Shown piece after piece: positions 17,610-25,792 of a DNA stretch of 64,000 bases. The notes under the pieces were generated by a model. It had not been told where the DNA came from, searched no databases, and saw only the letters and a list, made by a program, of their open reading frames with translations. Position 1 is the stretch's first letter, and each line of letters starts with the position of its first letter. Origin of the DNA: Herbaspirillum rhizosphaerae_A (GTDB lineage: Bacteria; Pseudomonadota; Gammaproteobacteria; Burkholderiales; Burkholderiaceae_D); NCBI RefSeq assembly GCF_046025915.1, contig NZ_JAQQFR010000003.1, positions 1-64,000 on the forward strand. Reading direction: 5' to 3'. Position numbers and translations under genes: made by a program.

Positions 17610-19346
17610 TCAAGTCGCTTGTTGCGAGAATTGTAAACGGTAGAGGTTGGCGTACACACTTTCGTTAGCCAGCAATTTCTGATGGTTGCCGACTTCAACG
17701 ATCTGGCCGTGCGACAGAACGACGATGCGGTCGGCACGTTCAATCGTTGACAGGCGGTGTGCGATCACGAAGGTGGTGCGGCCTTCCATCAGCCGATCCA
17801 GCGCAGCCTGTACGGCGCGCTCAGATTCGGTATCAAGCGCCGACGTAGCTTCGTCGAGGATCAGGATAGGCGCATCCTTGTAGATGGCGCGCGCAATCGC
17901 CACGCGCTGGCGCTGGCCGCCGGACAGGCGCGAACCGTTGTCGCCGATGCGGGTTTTCAGACCTTCCGGCATGCCTTCGACCACATCGGTCAGATGTGCT
18001 GCAATGACTGCTGCGCGTACGCGTTCCGGATCGGGTTGCGCGTCGCCATAGGAGATGTTGGCCGCCAACGTGTCGTCGAACAGCACGGTGTTCTGGCTGA
18101 CCATGGCGATTTGCTGGCGCAGGCTGGTCAGCGAAATCGATTCGATCGACTTGCCGTCAAGCAGGATCTCACCGCTTGTTGCGGAGTAGAAGCCGGGGAT
18201 CAGGCTCACCAGTGTCGACTTACCGCCGCCGGACATACCGACAAAAGCGATGGTCTCACCCGGCTGTACGTTCAGATTGATGTTCTGCAATGCCAGCTGC
18301 GTGTGGCCGGGATAGGAGAAGTTGACATTGACCAGATCCAGTTTGCCGGTGCTGCGGGCAGACAGCGTTTCGCCGCCGGTGCGCTCAATCGGCTTGTCGA
18401 TCAGGATGTAGACCTCTTCTGCCGCAGCCATGCCGCGTTGCAAGGGGCCGTTGATTTCCGCCAGTTGCTTGAGCGGCGCCAGCAGCATCAGCATCGCGGT
18501 CAGGAAGGAGACAAAGCCGCCGACGGTGATCTGGCCGTTGCCGGACTGGATCAGCGCCATGACGATCACGATCGCTACTGCGCAGGCGGTCATCAATTGT
18601 GTAATCGGTACAGTGGCCGAAAACGCAGTGGTCATGCGCATGGTGTAGCTGCGCAGGTTTTCGGCGCGCTCGTGGAAGCGGCCTTTTTCATAGTCATGGC
18701 CGCCGAACACCTTGATGACCTGCTGGGCGCGGGTGGTTTCTTCGATCACCTGAGTCAGTTCGGCGTTGACCGCGAGCGAGTCGCGATTGAGTTTCTTGAG
18801 GCGCTTGCCGGTGGTGCGCACGACGATGCTCACCAGCGGCAGCAGCACCAGCGTGACGATGGTCAGCACCCAGTTCAGATACAGCAGCCAGGCCAGCAGG
18901 CCCAGCACGGTGAGCGACGAACGAAGGACGGAGGTGAACACCTTGGTCACCATGTCGATGATCTGCTGCACTTCGAACATCATCGAATTGATCACCTTGC
19001 CGACCGTGTTGGTGGCATAGAAGTTGATCGGCAGGTCGAGCATGCGCGCAAACATCTGGCGTCGCAGTTCATTGAGGATGCGCGTTGACACCCAGGTCAT
19101 CATGTAGGAACTGGTGAACGTCGCGACGCCGCGGATCAGAAAGATGCCGATGACGGCAAGCGGCACCAGCCACAATGAAAACGTCGGTTTTCCAACGAAA
19201 CCCTTGTCCAGCAGCACTTGGAAGATATACGGCACCACCGGCTCGGTCGCCGCGGTAACGATCATGGCCATGAACGCGATCGCCAGGCGTTTCCGGTAGG
19301 GCCAGTGCAAGGCGACGAGCCTTTTCATATTGGACGACAAAAGCAT
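17610..19346 (-). CDS. msbA: Lipid A export permease/ATP-binding protein MsbA
   Basis: A 578-residue ABC half-transporter that flips lipid A-core across the inner membrane. Six membrane segments fill residues about 20-310 (exporter type 1 fold). The nucleotide-binding domain has Walker A GMSGGGKST (about 369-377), signature LSGGQRQRV (about 472) and Walker B ILILDEATSALD (about 488-499), then the H-loop VIAHRLSTI. The location at the head of a core glycosyltransferase run supports MsbA over a general drug exporter. Translation starts at ATG 19346 after AAGGAAC. Confidence 0.93.
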   Translation of the reverse strand: MLLSSNMKRLVALHWPYRKRLAIAFMAMIVTAATEPVVPYIFQVLLDKGFVGKPTFSLWLVPLAVIGIFLIRGVATFTSSYMMTWVSTRILNELRRQMFARMLDLPINFYATNTVGKVINSMMFEVQQIIDMVTKVFTSVLRSSLTVLGLLAWLLYLNWVLTIVTLVLLPLVSIVVRTTGKRLKKLNRDSLAVNAELTQVIEETTRAQQVIKVFGGHDYEKGRFHERAENLRSYTMRMTTAFSATVPITQLMTACAVAIVIVMALIQSGNGQITVGGFVSFLTAMLMLLAPLKQLAEINGPLQRGMAAAEEVYILIDKPIERTGGETLSARSTGKLDLVNVNFSYPGHTQLALQNINLNVQPGETIAFVGMSGGGKSTLVSLIPGFYSATSGEILLDGKSIESISLTSLRQQIAMVSQNTVLFDDTLAANISYGDAQPDPERVRAAVIAAHLTDVVEGMPEGLKTRIGDNGSRLSGGQRQRVAIARAIYKDAPILILDEATSALDTESERAVQAALDRLMEGRTTFVIAHRLSTIERADRIVVLSHGQIVEVGNHQKLLANESVYANLYRLQFSQQAT

Positions 19347-19670
19347 GTTGTTCCTTACTGATTACTGCAATTAAAAATGCGATGGGCGATCATGCCACGG
19401 CTATCGGCTCGTGGGTGCGTAAATCGGTGCGCCCAGATCATCCCTGATTCCTCTGAATTGCCTCCTGAATGCGCCTGCAAAAGCGCGGCCCGGCTACAAA
19501 ACGGGGAAACCGCACATTGTAATGCAAGGGCAGGGCTAGTTGACCTGCGTCGCATGTAAAGCGGAGGGGAATATGTTTGTCTTTGTTGCAACTTTTTGAC
19601 TGTGCCACATCATCCGGCAGCTCACAAGTCTGCCGCACGATGGCCGGTGCACTCTTGGTATGCGTTGCGA
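19347..19670. other. Intergenic region between msbA and the XRE-cupin gene
   Basis: 324 bases on which no convincing gene was found. Small ORFs on both strands lack coding character. A 28-codon minus-strand ORF (19361-19447), preceded by GAGGAATCAGG, ends 14 bases before msbA and could be a chance or leader ORF. The msbA promoter must lie here; a minus-strand TACAAT near 19518-19523 is the only -10 candidate seen and lacks a good -35. Confidence 0.3.
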
Positions 19671-20249
19671 TTAGCGACGTACGAGTGCAATCAGGTATTT
19701 GCAGGCTTTATTGCCGGGATTGGTAAACACGCAGTCCATCGGTGGCCCAAGCTGGAGGCAGTCGCCCGGGTTGAGCTGGTGTTCTTGCTCGCCTTCGCGG
19801 AACAGCAGGCGGCCTTCCACCATCAGTATCTGTTCATGCTGAAAGGTAAAGGCGCTGGCTGGATAGGGAACGCTGACCTTGGGCGGCAGGATGATTTCCA
19901 GCAGCTCCAACATGCCGCCGGCGGGTGGCGACAGAGTGCGGCGGGTATAGCCGGTTTCGGGATCGGTCCAGACGTTCTGATGCGCGTGCTGGTTCAGGCG
20001 GTTGCCATTCTGTTCCGCCAGCGACAGCAGCATCGACAGCGCCAGGCCGAATGCGCCTGACAGGCGGCCCAATACAGTGGCGGTAGGGCTGGCTTCGCCG
20101 CGCTCAATCTTGCTGATCATTGCCTTCGATACGCCGGAGCGTTCGGACAATTCTGCCAGGGACCATCCTCTGCTTCCACGCTCGATCTTGATACGGGTGG
20201 AAATGGCCTGGGTGGGGTCTTCTGCAATGAGGGCGTGGGAGGTATTCAA
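19671..20249 (-). CDS. XRE-family regulator with C-terminal cupin domain
   Basis: 192 residues. The Cro/CI-type helix-turn-helix spans about residues 18-72 (WSLAELSERSGVSKAMISKI, then GEASPTATVLGRLSGAFG), and a cupin_2 effector-sensing barrel follows from about 115 to 190 (GDCLQLGPPMDCVFTNPGN). This architecture is shared with PuuR-type regulators and controls amino-acid, amine or sulfur catabolism in many proteobacteria. It is divergent from the monooxygenase gene at 20549; the 299-base gap holds a perfect 14-bp palindrome and a promoter, so it is the likely local regulator of the catabolic cluster. The ligand is unknown. Confidence 0.9.
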   Translation of the reverse strand: MNTSHALIAEDPTQAISTRIKIERGSRGWSLAELSERSGVSKAMISKIERGEASPTATVLGRLSGAFGLALSMLLSLAEQNGNRLNQHAHQNVWTDPETGYTRRTLSPPAGGMLELLEIILPPKVSVPYPASAFTFQHEQILMVEGRLLFREGEQEHQLNPGDCLQLGPPMDCVFTNPGNKACKYLIALVRR

Positions 20250-20340
20250 GCGAGTGGACGATCGAGGTCGGTAAGGTCGGGATTATAACCGCTGCACCTG
20301 ACTGGGGAAACCTGGATCGGCTTGCGCACCACGACCGGGC

Positions 20341-20354
20341 TTGATCCGGATCAA
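20341..20354. promoter_or_regulatory. Perfect palindrome TTGAT-N4-ATCAA (FNR/Anr-like box)
   Basis: TTGATCCGGATCAA is perfectly self-complementary and matches the FNR/Anr consensus TTGAT-N4-ATCAA exactly. It is in the divergent gap between the XRE-cupin regulator and the monooxygenase, about 85 bases upstream of the predicted plus-strand transcription start. It could equally be the operator of the XRE regulator. Confidence 0.55.
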
Positions 20355-20384
20355 TGTGGGGCATCTCGATTTAGTCTAAAAAAT

Positions 20385-20426
20385 ATGCAGAATATTCTTG
20401 CATAGTGTATTTTTGTCCAATATAGT
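20385..20426 (+). promoter_or_regulatory. Predicted sigma-70 promoter with overlapping dyad for the monooxygenase cluster
   Basis: TTGCAT (20398-20403) and TATAGT (20421-20426) are separated by 17 bases. The -35 sits inside an AT-rich dyad with outer arms ATGCA/TGCAT and a GAATATTC core (20385-20403). A repressor bound there would block the promoter. The expected start is near 20433, giving a leader of about 115 bases. Confidence 0.6.
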
Positions 20427-20548
20427 AAACGACAGATAAGCAGAAAAAATACGATGCAGACCCACCTGATGGATTGGGGTTGCGTCGGTTTGCAGCGACA
20501 AAAAAGCATAACGAAGCTTTAAACAGCATTCACTATCGAGGAGACAGG

Positions 20549-21916
20549 ATGTCCAAGGAAATCCATTTCAACGCATTCGACATGAATTGTGTTGGGCATA
20601 TTCAGCAAGGCCTGTGGCGCCATCCGCGCGATCGTTCCGCCGACTATCGCGACATCCACTATTGGATGGACTACGCAAAAAAGCTCGAGAAGGGTTTGTT
20701 CGACGGTATCTTCTTCGCCGACGTGGTTGGTGTCTATGATGTGTATGCAGGCAACCCGGACGCTGCCATCCGCGGCGCCGTGCAAGTACCGGTCAACGAT
20801 CCGACCATGCTGATTCCGGCCATGGCGGGTGTCACTACCCATCTCGGTTTCGGTGTCACCAGCAACCTGGTCTACGAATCGCCGTTCCTGTTTGCACGGC
20901 GCATGTCCACGCTCGATCACCTGACCGGCGGCCGCGTCGGTTGGAATATCGTGACTGGCTATCTGGACAGCGCGGCACGTGCGATCGGCCTTTCCGGCCA
21001 GATGGCGCACGACGACCGCTATGATCTGGCGGATGAATACATGGAGCTGGTCTACAAGCTCTGGGAAGGCAGTTGGGAAGACGGCGCCGTGCAGGTCAAT
21101 CGCGCCGACGGTTTCTACGCCGATCCGTCCAAGGTGCACGTCATCCATCATCGTGGACGTCAGTATCAAGTCGACGCCATGCATCTGTCGGAGCCGTCGC
21201 CACAGCGCACGCCTGTGCTGTATCAGGCCGGCTCCTCCACACGCGGCCGTCAGTTCGCCGCCACGCATGCCGAGTGCATCTTCGTCAACGGTCAGAGCAA
21301 GGACGGCGTCAAGAACATCGTGGACGATATCCGCGCACAGGCCGTGGCATTGGGACGCGCTGCCGCCGACATCAAGGTCTTCCTCGGCGCTACCATCATC
21401 ACAGCCAAGACGGAAAGCCAGGCCAAGGAAAAATTCGCCGAATACCAACGCTACGTCAGTTCGGAAGCCGCGTTGGTGCATGCCGCCGCCTCCATGGGCA
21501 TCGACTTCGCCAAGTACGACATGGACGAACCGATCGAAACCGGCAAGAGCCAGGCGATCATCTCCAACGTCGAAGCCATGACCCGCAGCGCCGGTCCGCA
21601 ATGGACCAAGCGCAAGCTGCTGGAGCAGATGACGCTCGGCAGCCGCCAGCAACCACTGGTGGGATCGGCAGAGCAGGTGGCCGATGCCCTGATGGGCTGG
21701 TCGGAGCAGGCCGGTGTTGACGGGTTCAACCTGTCGCGCACCGTCGTGCCGGAGTGCTTCGACGACATCATCGAACTGGTGGTGCCGATACTGCAGGAAC
21801 GCGGTGTCTACAAGACCGCTTACAAGCAGGGGCCGTTGCGCGAGAAGCTGTTCGGTGCGCCGCGTCTGCCGGGTAGCCACAGCGCCAATCAGTACCGGAT
21901 TCACCCGAAGCCGTAA
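20549..21916 (+). CDS. Flavin-dependent monooxygenase, NtaA/SnaA/DmoA (DszA) family
   Basis: 455 residues from ATG 20549, preceded by GAGGAGACAGG; an upstream in-frame extension has no family character. It is a luciferase-like (LLM) TIM-barrel, FMNH2-dependent monooxygenase. NAFDMNCVGH and WRHP near the N-terminus, FADVVGVYDVY, VPVNDP, STLDHLTGGRVGWNIVTGYL and PVLYQAGSS...GRQFAA are hallmarks of the group containing nitrilotriacetate, dimethylsulfide and alkylcysteine monooxygenases. It needs reduced FMN from a partner, presumably the flavin reductase 151 bases downstream. The substrate is unknown; an aldehyde product is inferred from the dehydrogenase in the cluster. Confidence 0.9.
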   Translation: MSKEIHFNAFDMNCVGHIQQGLWRHPRDRSADYRDIHYWMDYAKKLEKGLFDGIFFADVVGVYDVYAGNPDAAIRGAVQVPVNDPTMLIPAMAGVTTHLGFGVTSNLVYESPFLFARRMSTLDHLTGGRVGWNIVTGYLDSAARAIGLSGQMAHDDRYDLADEYMELVYKLWEGSWEDGAVQVNRADGFYADPSKVHVIHHRGRQYQVDAMHLSEPSPQRTPVLYQAGSSTRGRQFAATHAECIFVNGQSKDGVKNIVDDIRAQAVALGRAAADIKVFLGATIITAKTESQAKEKFAEYQRYVSSEAALVHAAASMGIDFAKYDMDEPIETGKSQAIISNVEAMTRSAGPQWTKRKLLEQMTLGSRQQPLVGSAEQVADALMGWSEQAGVDGFNLSRTVVPECFDDIIELVVPILQERGVYKTAYKQGPLREKLFGAPRLPGSHSANQYRIHPKP

Positions 21917-22067
21917 CACCGGGCAAGGCCCGTTCTCCCGATCAATGATTCTGCCGGCGCATCGCCTAGCCACGATGCGCCGCGGGAGAGCCTGCGTCCA
22001 AAGAACCAAGCATCAGATTTCAATCGCGTAGTCCGTTCCACCGGTTCCACCCTAGAGAAGGCCCGTC

Positions 22068-22562
22068 ATGATCGATAAAGCCATTTTTCGCGAAGCCATG
22101 TCCAGCTTCGGCGCCGCCGTCAACGTCATCACCAGCGATGGTCCTGCAGGCCTGGCCGGATGCACGGTATCCGCTGTCTGCAGCGTCACCGACGAGCCGC
22201 CGACGCTGATGCTCTGCATCAACCGCGACAGTCGCAACAACACCATCTTCAAAGAGAACGGCGCCTTGTGCATCAACGTGCTGTCGGCCAGCCAGCAGCA
22301 ACTGGCAGTGTTATTTTCGAGCAAGGGCGTTGACGTCAAGGAACGCTTCCTGTCCGCTGAATGGGAGCGCCTCGACACCGGCGCCCCGGTGCTGGTCGAT
22401 GCGCTGGTCGCACTCGATTGCAAGATCGATTCGGTATCGGAAGTCGGCACCCACAGCGTGTTCTTTTGCTCGGTGCAGGCAGCGCGCAGCAACAAGGGCA
22501 TGGAGGCACTGATTTATCTGGGTCGCAATTTCCATCGTTTGCCGACTGCACTCGCGGCCTGA
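22068..22562 (+). CDS. Flavin reductase domain protein (monooxygenase component B)
   Basis: 164 residues of the NtaB/HpaC-type flavin reductase fold. FREAMSSFGAAVNVITSDG at the N-terminus, GCTVSAVCSVTDEPPTLMLC (about 29-48) and GALCINVLS (about 63-71) form the FMN-binding pocket. It reduces free FMN or FAD with NAD(P)H and supplies it to a two-component monooxygenase; the gene at 20549 is the obvious partner. The start has GAGAAGG upstream. Confidence 0.9.
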   Translation: MIDKAIFREAMSSFGAAVNVITSDGPAGLAGCTVSAVCSVTDEPPTLMLCINRDSRNNTIFKENGALCINVLSASQQQLAVLFSSKGVDVKERFLSAEWERLDTGAPVLVDALVALDCKIDSVSEVGTHSVFFCSVQAARSNKGMEALIYLGRNFHRLPTALAA

Positions 22563-22612
22563 CAGAACTGAGTAAGAGATTGAACGTGAAATTAAACACC
22601 GGTGCATCCACC

Positions 22613-23839
22613 ATGCCGTCTCACCAGACCACTGTGTTACCCGGCAAGATGCGTTCTCTGTTCATCCTGCTGCTGTGTGAAATCGGTGCGATGGCGGTGT
22701 GGTTTTCTTCCGTCTCGGTGGTCGCCACGATCAAGCGTACGCAAACTATCCCGGCGTTGGATCAGGCACTCCTGACCAGTTCCGTGCAGTTTGGTTTTGT
22801 CGCCGGCACGGTGATCAGCGCCTTGCTGTCGCTGGCGGATCGCTACGATCCGCGCCGCCTGTTCATGGTCTCTGCATTGGTTGCGGCAGCGGCCACCGGT
22901 TTGCTGGCGCTGCTGCCGCCGGTCGGGCCGGCTGTATTTCTGCTGCGCTTCATCACCGGCATGTGCATGGCTGGCGTGTATCCGGTAGGGATGCGGCTTG
23001 CCGTGACGTGGGCGCAGCGTGACATGGGTTTGCTGATCGGTTTGCTGGTGGCGGGACTGACGTTCGGTTCGGCCAGCCCGCATCTGCTGGCGGCCCTGGG
23101 CGGCATCGACTGGCGCGCTATTTATGCAGCGGCGGCGGCCTGCGCGGCTTTGTCCGGGATCTGCATTCTGTTCTGTGGACTCGGTCCTAACATGGCGCGT
23201 AGCAGCCGCATCGATTTTAACTACATGGCGCAGGCTTGGCGCAATCCGGCGATTCGCCTGGCCAATCTGGGTTACCTCGGCCACATGTGGGAGCTGTATG
23301 CCATGTGGGCCTGGCTGGCTGCTTTTCTTGCGGCGAGTTTTGCGGCAGCAGGTATGGCGCGTGCGGATCACTTTGCCAGTCTGTGGACATTTGCCGCGAT
23401 TGCCATTGGTGCTGTTGGTGCCGGCGGCGGCGGTTGGCTGGCGGATCGATTCGGACGCACCACGCTGACCATCGCCGCGATGGCGACCAGCGCCTGCTGC
23501 GCGGTACTCATTGCTTTCCTGTTCGGCCTGACGCCCTGGCTGGTCGTGCCTGTCGCGCTGGCATGGGGGATTTCAGTGATCGCCGATTCTGCGCAGTTCT
23601 CCGCGAGTGTGGCTGAGTTGGGGGAGGCGTCCATGACAGGCACGCTGCTGACGGTACAAACCTGCGCCGGATTTCTGTTGACGCTGGCGAGTATTCATCT
23701 GGTGCCGGAAGTGGTGGCATGGGCAGGCTGGCGCGCCGGCTTCTGCATGCTGGCGATCGGTCCCGCACTTGGCTGCATTGCCATGTATCGCCTGCGTTTG
23801 CGGCCAGAGGCAATACGCCTGGCAAGCGGAAAAAGATAG
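22613..23839 (+). CDS. MFS transporter
   Basis: 408 residues with about twelve hydrophobic segments and the MFS loop between helices 2 and 3 (ADRYDPRRLFM). It resembles the nitrate/cyanate-type MFS group. The ATG at 22613 is used; an in-frame GTG at 22586, 8 bases after AAGAG, is a good alternative. Reading upstream of that would overlap the flavin reductase gene. Predicted to import the cluster's substrate or export a product; direction cannot be told from sequence. Confidence 0.82.
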   Translation: MPSHQTTVLPGKMRSLFILLLCEIGAMAVWFSSVSVVATIKRTQTIPALDQALLTSSVQFGFVAGTVISALLSLADRYDPRRLFMVSALVAAAATGLLALLPPVGPAVFLLRFITGMCMAGVYPVGMRLAVTWAQRDMGLLIGLLVAGLTFGSASPHLLAALGGIDWRAIYAAAAACAALSGICILFCGLGPNMARSSRIDFNYMAQAWRNPAIRLANLGYLGHMWELYAMWAWLAAFLAASFAAAGMARADHFASLWTFAAIAIGAVGAGGGGWLADRFGRTTLTIAAMATSACCAVLIAFLFGLTPWLVVPVALAWGISVIADSAQFSASVAELGEASMTGTLLTVQTCAGFLLTLASIHLVPEVVAWAGWRAGFCMLAIGPALGCIAMYRLRLRPEAIRLASGKR

Positions 23840-23875
23840 TAAAGAAACATAGCCCCAACAACATAAGGTCGAGCC

Positions 23876-25306
23876 ATGAACAACTATCCTGAAATTCAAT
23901 TTCTGATCAACGGCAACTGGATACACTGCGCCGGCAAGCCCATACTCAATCCGGCCGATGAAAGCGTGATCGGCAGCGTGCCGATGGCGACACCGCTGCA
24001 TCTGGAACTGGCGCTGCAGGCGGCCGATGCAGGCTTTCATATCTGGAAGAACATGGCGCCCGCCAAGCGTGCAGAAATCATGCTGCGCGCCTGCGACCTG
24101 ATGCGCGAACGCGTCGACACCATCGCCGCCGCGATCACGCTGGAGCAGGGCAAGACACTGGCGCAGGCGCGTGCCGAAGTGTTGCGCGGCTGCGATCTGA
24201 TCGCGTGGGACGCCAACGAAGGACGCCGTCTGTATGGCCGCCTGATTCCTGCCGAACCAGGGATGCGGCATACCGTATTCCGCGAACCGGTCGGCGTCGT
24301 TGCCGCGTTCACACCGTGGAATTTCCCCTTGAGTTCACCGGCACGCAAGGTCGGCGGTGCACTGGCCGCAGGTTGTTCGATCATCCTCAAGGCGGCGGAA
24401 GAGACACCTGCAGGTGCTGTCATGCTGGCGCGTGCATTTACCGATGCGGGTTTGCCGCCGGGCGTGCTCAATCTGGTGTTCGGCGATCCAGCGCAGATTT
24501 CAGAGACGCTGATCTGCCATCCGCTGGTGCGGCTGGTGACTTTCACCGGCTCGACTGCGGTCGGCAAACAGCTGGCATCAATGGCAGCACGTCACATGAA
24601 ACCGGTGATCATGGAACTGGGTGGACACGCGCCGGTAATTGTCTGCGAAGACGCCAATCCCGAGCTCGCGGCAACGGTCTCGATGCAAGGCAAGCTCAAC
24701 AACGGCGGCCAGGTGTGCGTGGCGCCGACACGCTTCTTTGTCCACCGCGCCATCTACGACCGTTTCGTGGCCGCGTGTGCAGCTTTCGGTGAAAAGATCC
24801 ATGTCGGCGACGGCATGCGCGAGGACGTGCAGATCGGTCCGGTCACCAACGTGCGCCGGGTGCAGGCCCTGGATGCGATGGTCGACGATGCGCTGCTGTA
24901 TGGCGCGCGCGTCGTGTGCGGCGGCAAGCGCTTGCCCGGCGCCGGCTATCACTTTCCGTTCACCGTGCTGGCCGATGTGCCGGTGACGGCGCTGGCAATG
25001 CGCGAAGAACCCTTCGGCCCGCTCTGCCTGATTAGCCCGGTAGACAACATCGACGAGGCCATCGACAAAGCCAACGCTTTGCCCTTCGGCCTGGCCGGCT
25101 ATGCCTTCACCGAATCGGCTAACTATGCGTACAAGCTGTCGACCGAACTGGAAGTCGGCAATCTGGCCATCAATCACATGGTGTCCGCCGTGTCGGAGAC
25201 GCCCTTTGGCGGCGTCAAGGACAGTGGTTACGGACGCGAAGGCGGCACCGAAGGACTGGAGCATTACACCCACGTCAAATCGGTCTCGCACAAGTTGTTG
25301 GGCTAG
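23876..25306 (+). CDS. NAD(P)-dependent aldehyde dehydrogenase (succinate-semialdehyde dehydrogenase-like)
   Basis: A 476-residue ALDH-superfamily enzyme of GabD-like length. TPWNFPLSSPARKVGGALAAG contains the cofactor-binding loop, FTGSTAVGKQL the Rossmann turn, MELGGHAP the general base E247 and NNGGQVCVAPTR the catalytic C281. Family members oxidise semialdehydes to acids. In this cluster it probably oxidises the aldehyde released by the monooxygenase. The start is 36 bases after the MFS gene. A short GGGC-TAG-GCCC hairpin plus T-run (25300-25317) overlaps the stop codon and could act as a weak terminator. Confidence 0.92.
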   Translation: MNNYPEIQFLINGNWIHCAGKPILNPADESVIGSVPMATPLHLELALQAADAGFHIWKNMAPAKRAEIMLRACDLMRERVDTIAAAITLEQGKTLAQARAEVLRGCDLIAWDANEGRRLYGRLIPAEPGMRHTVFREPVGVVAAFTPWNFPLSSPARKVGGALAAGCSIILKAAEETPAGAVMLARAFTDAGLPPGVLNLVFGDPAQISETLICHPLVRLVTFTGSTAVGKQLASMAARHMKPVIMELGGHAPVIVCEDANPELAATVSMQGKLNNGGQVCVAPTRFFVHRAIYDRFVAACAAFGEKIHVGDGMREDVQIGPVTNVRRVQALDAMVDDALLYGARVVCGGKRLPGAGYHFPFTVLADVPVTALAMREEPFGPLCLISPVDNIDEAIDKANALPFGLAGYAFTESANYAYKLSTELEVGNLAINHMVSAVSETPFGGVKDSGYGREGGTEGLEHYTHVKSVSHKLLG

Positions 25307-25572
25307 GCCCTGTTTTTAGGCTCCCTTCTTGGCGCTGTTCTTGCTGTGGAGGAGACGCGATGTAATCCGTCTGTGTCCTTCTGTTTTGTTCTGTTCCGTT
25401 TTGCATTTTTAGTTGTTGAGTTTAGTTCGTCAGTCCGGTTCGCCAGTCATCTGCGCTGGGAACCTTGCAGTCCATCGTCGCCTGTTTCTGCTGCTTGCAC
25501 GTCGTTATATCGGCGGCAGACCACGCTTGTTGTCGTTTGCATTTGTCAATTGTCAATTCAAGGGGGGATTCA

Positions 25573-25791
25573 ATGAGTGCAGTTAGGTATCTTGCGTTAG
25601 TGCCCGTGGCATCCGTCATGCTCGGGCCTTTTTTCGCCAATCGTGTCACGCCGTTTTTATTCGGCCTGCCGTTTTTGCTCTCGTGGATGGCGCTGTCGCT
25701 GGCGATGACCTCGGTGGTGATGTATATCGTGTATCGCTTCGACCCGCGCAATGCACCGGGCTATGTCGAGCTTGGCGAACAAGGAGAGTGA
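25573..25791 (+). CDS. DUF3311 small membrane protein, symporter partner
   Basis: 72 residues from the ATG at 25573 (GGGGGGA upstream). Two hydrophobic segments, LALVPVASVMLGPFFANR and FGLPFLLSWMALSLAMTS, flank a short FLFGLP turn, the DUF3311 pattern. The gene ends one base before the symporter start, a spacing typical of coupled subunits. DUF3311 proteins are nearly always encoded directly before an SSS-family permease and are assumed to be accessory subunits. A second such pair is at 54090-55813. A 266-base T-rich gap precedes the gene. Confidence 0.85.
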   Translation: MSAVRYLALVPVASVMLGPFFANRVTPFLFGLPFLLSWMALSLAMTSVVMYIVYRFDPRNAPGYVELGEQGE

Positions 25792-25792
25792 C

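Noticed and set aside
20519..22009. 496-codon minus-strand ORF opposite the flavin monooxygenase
   Set aside because: Shadow of a gene with clear LLM-family motifs on the plus strand.
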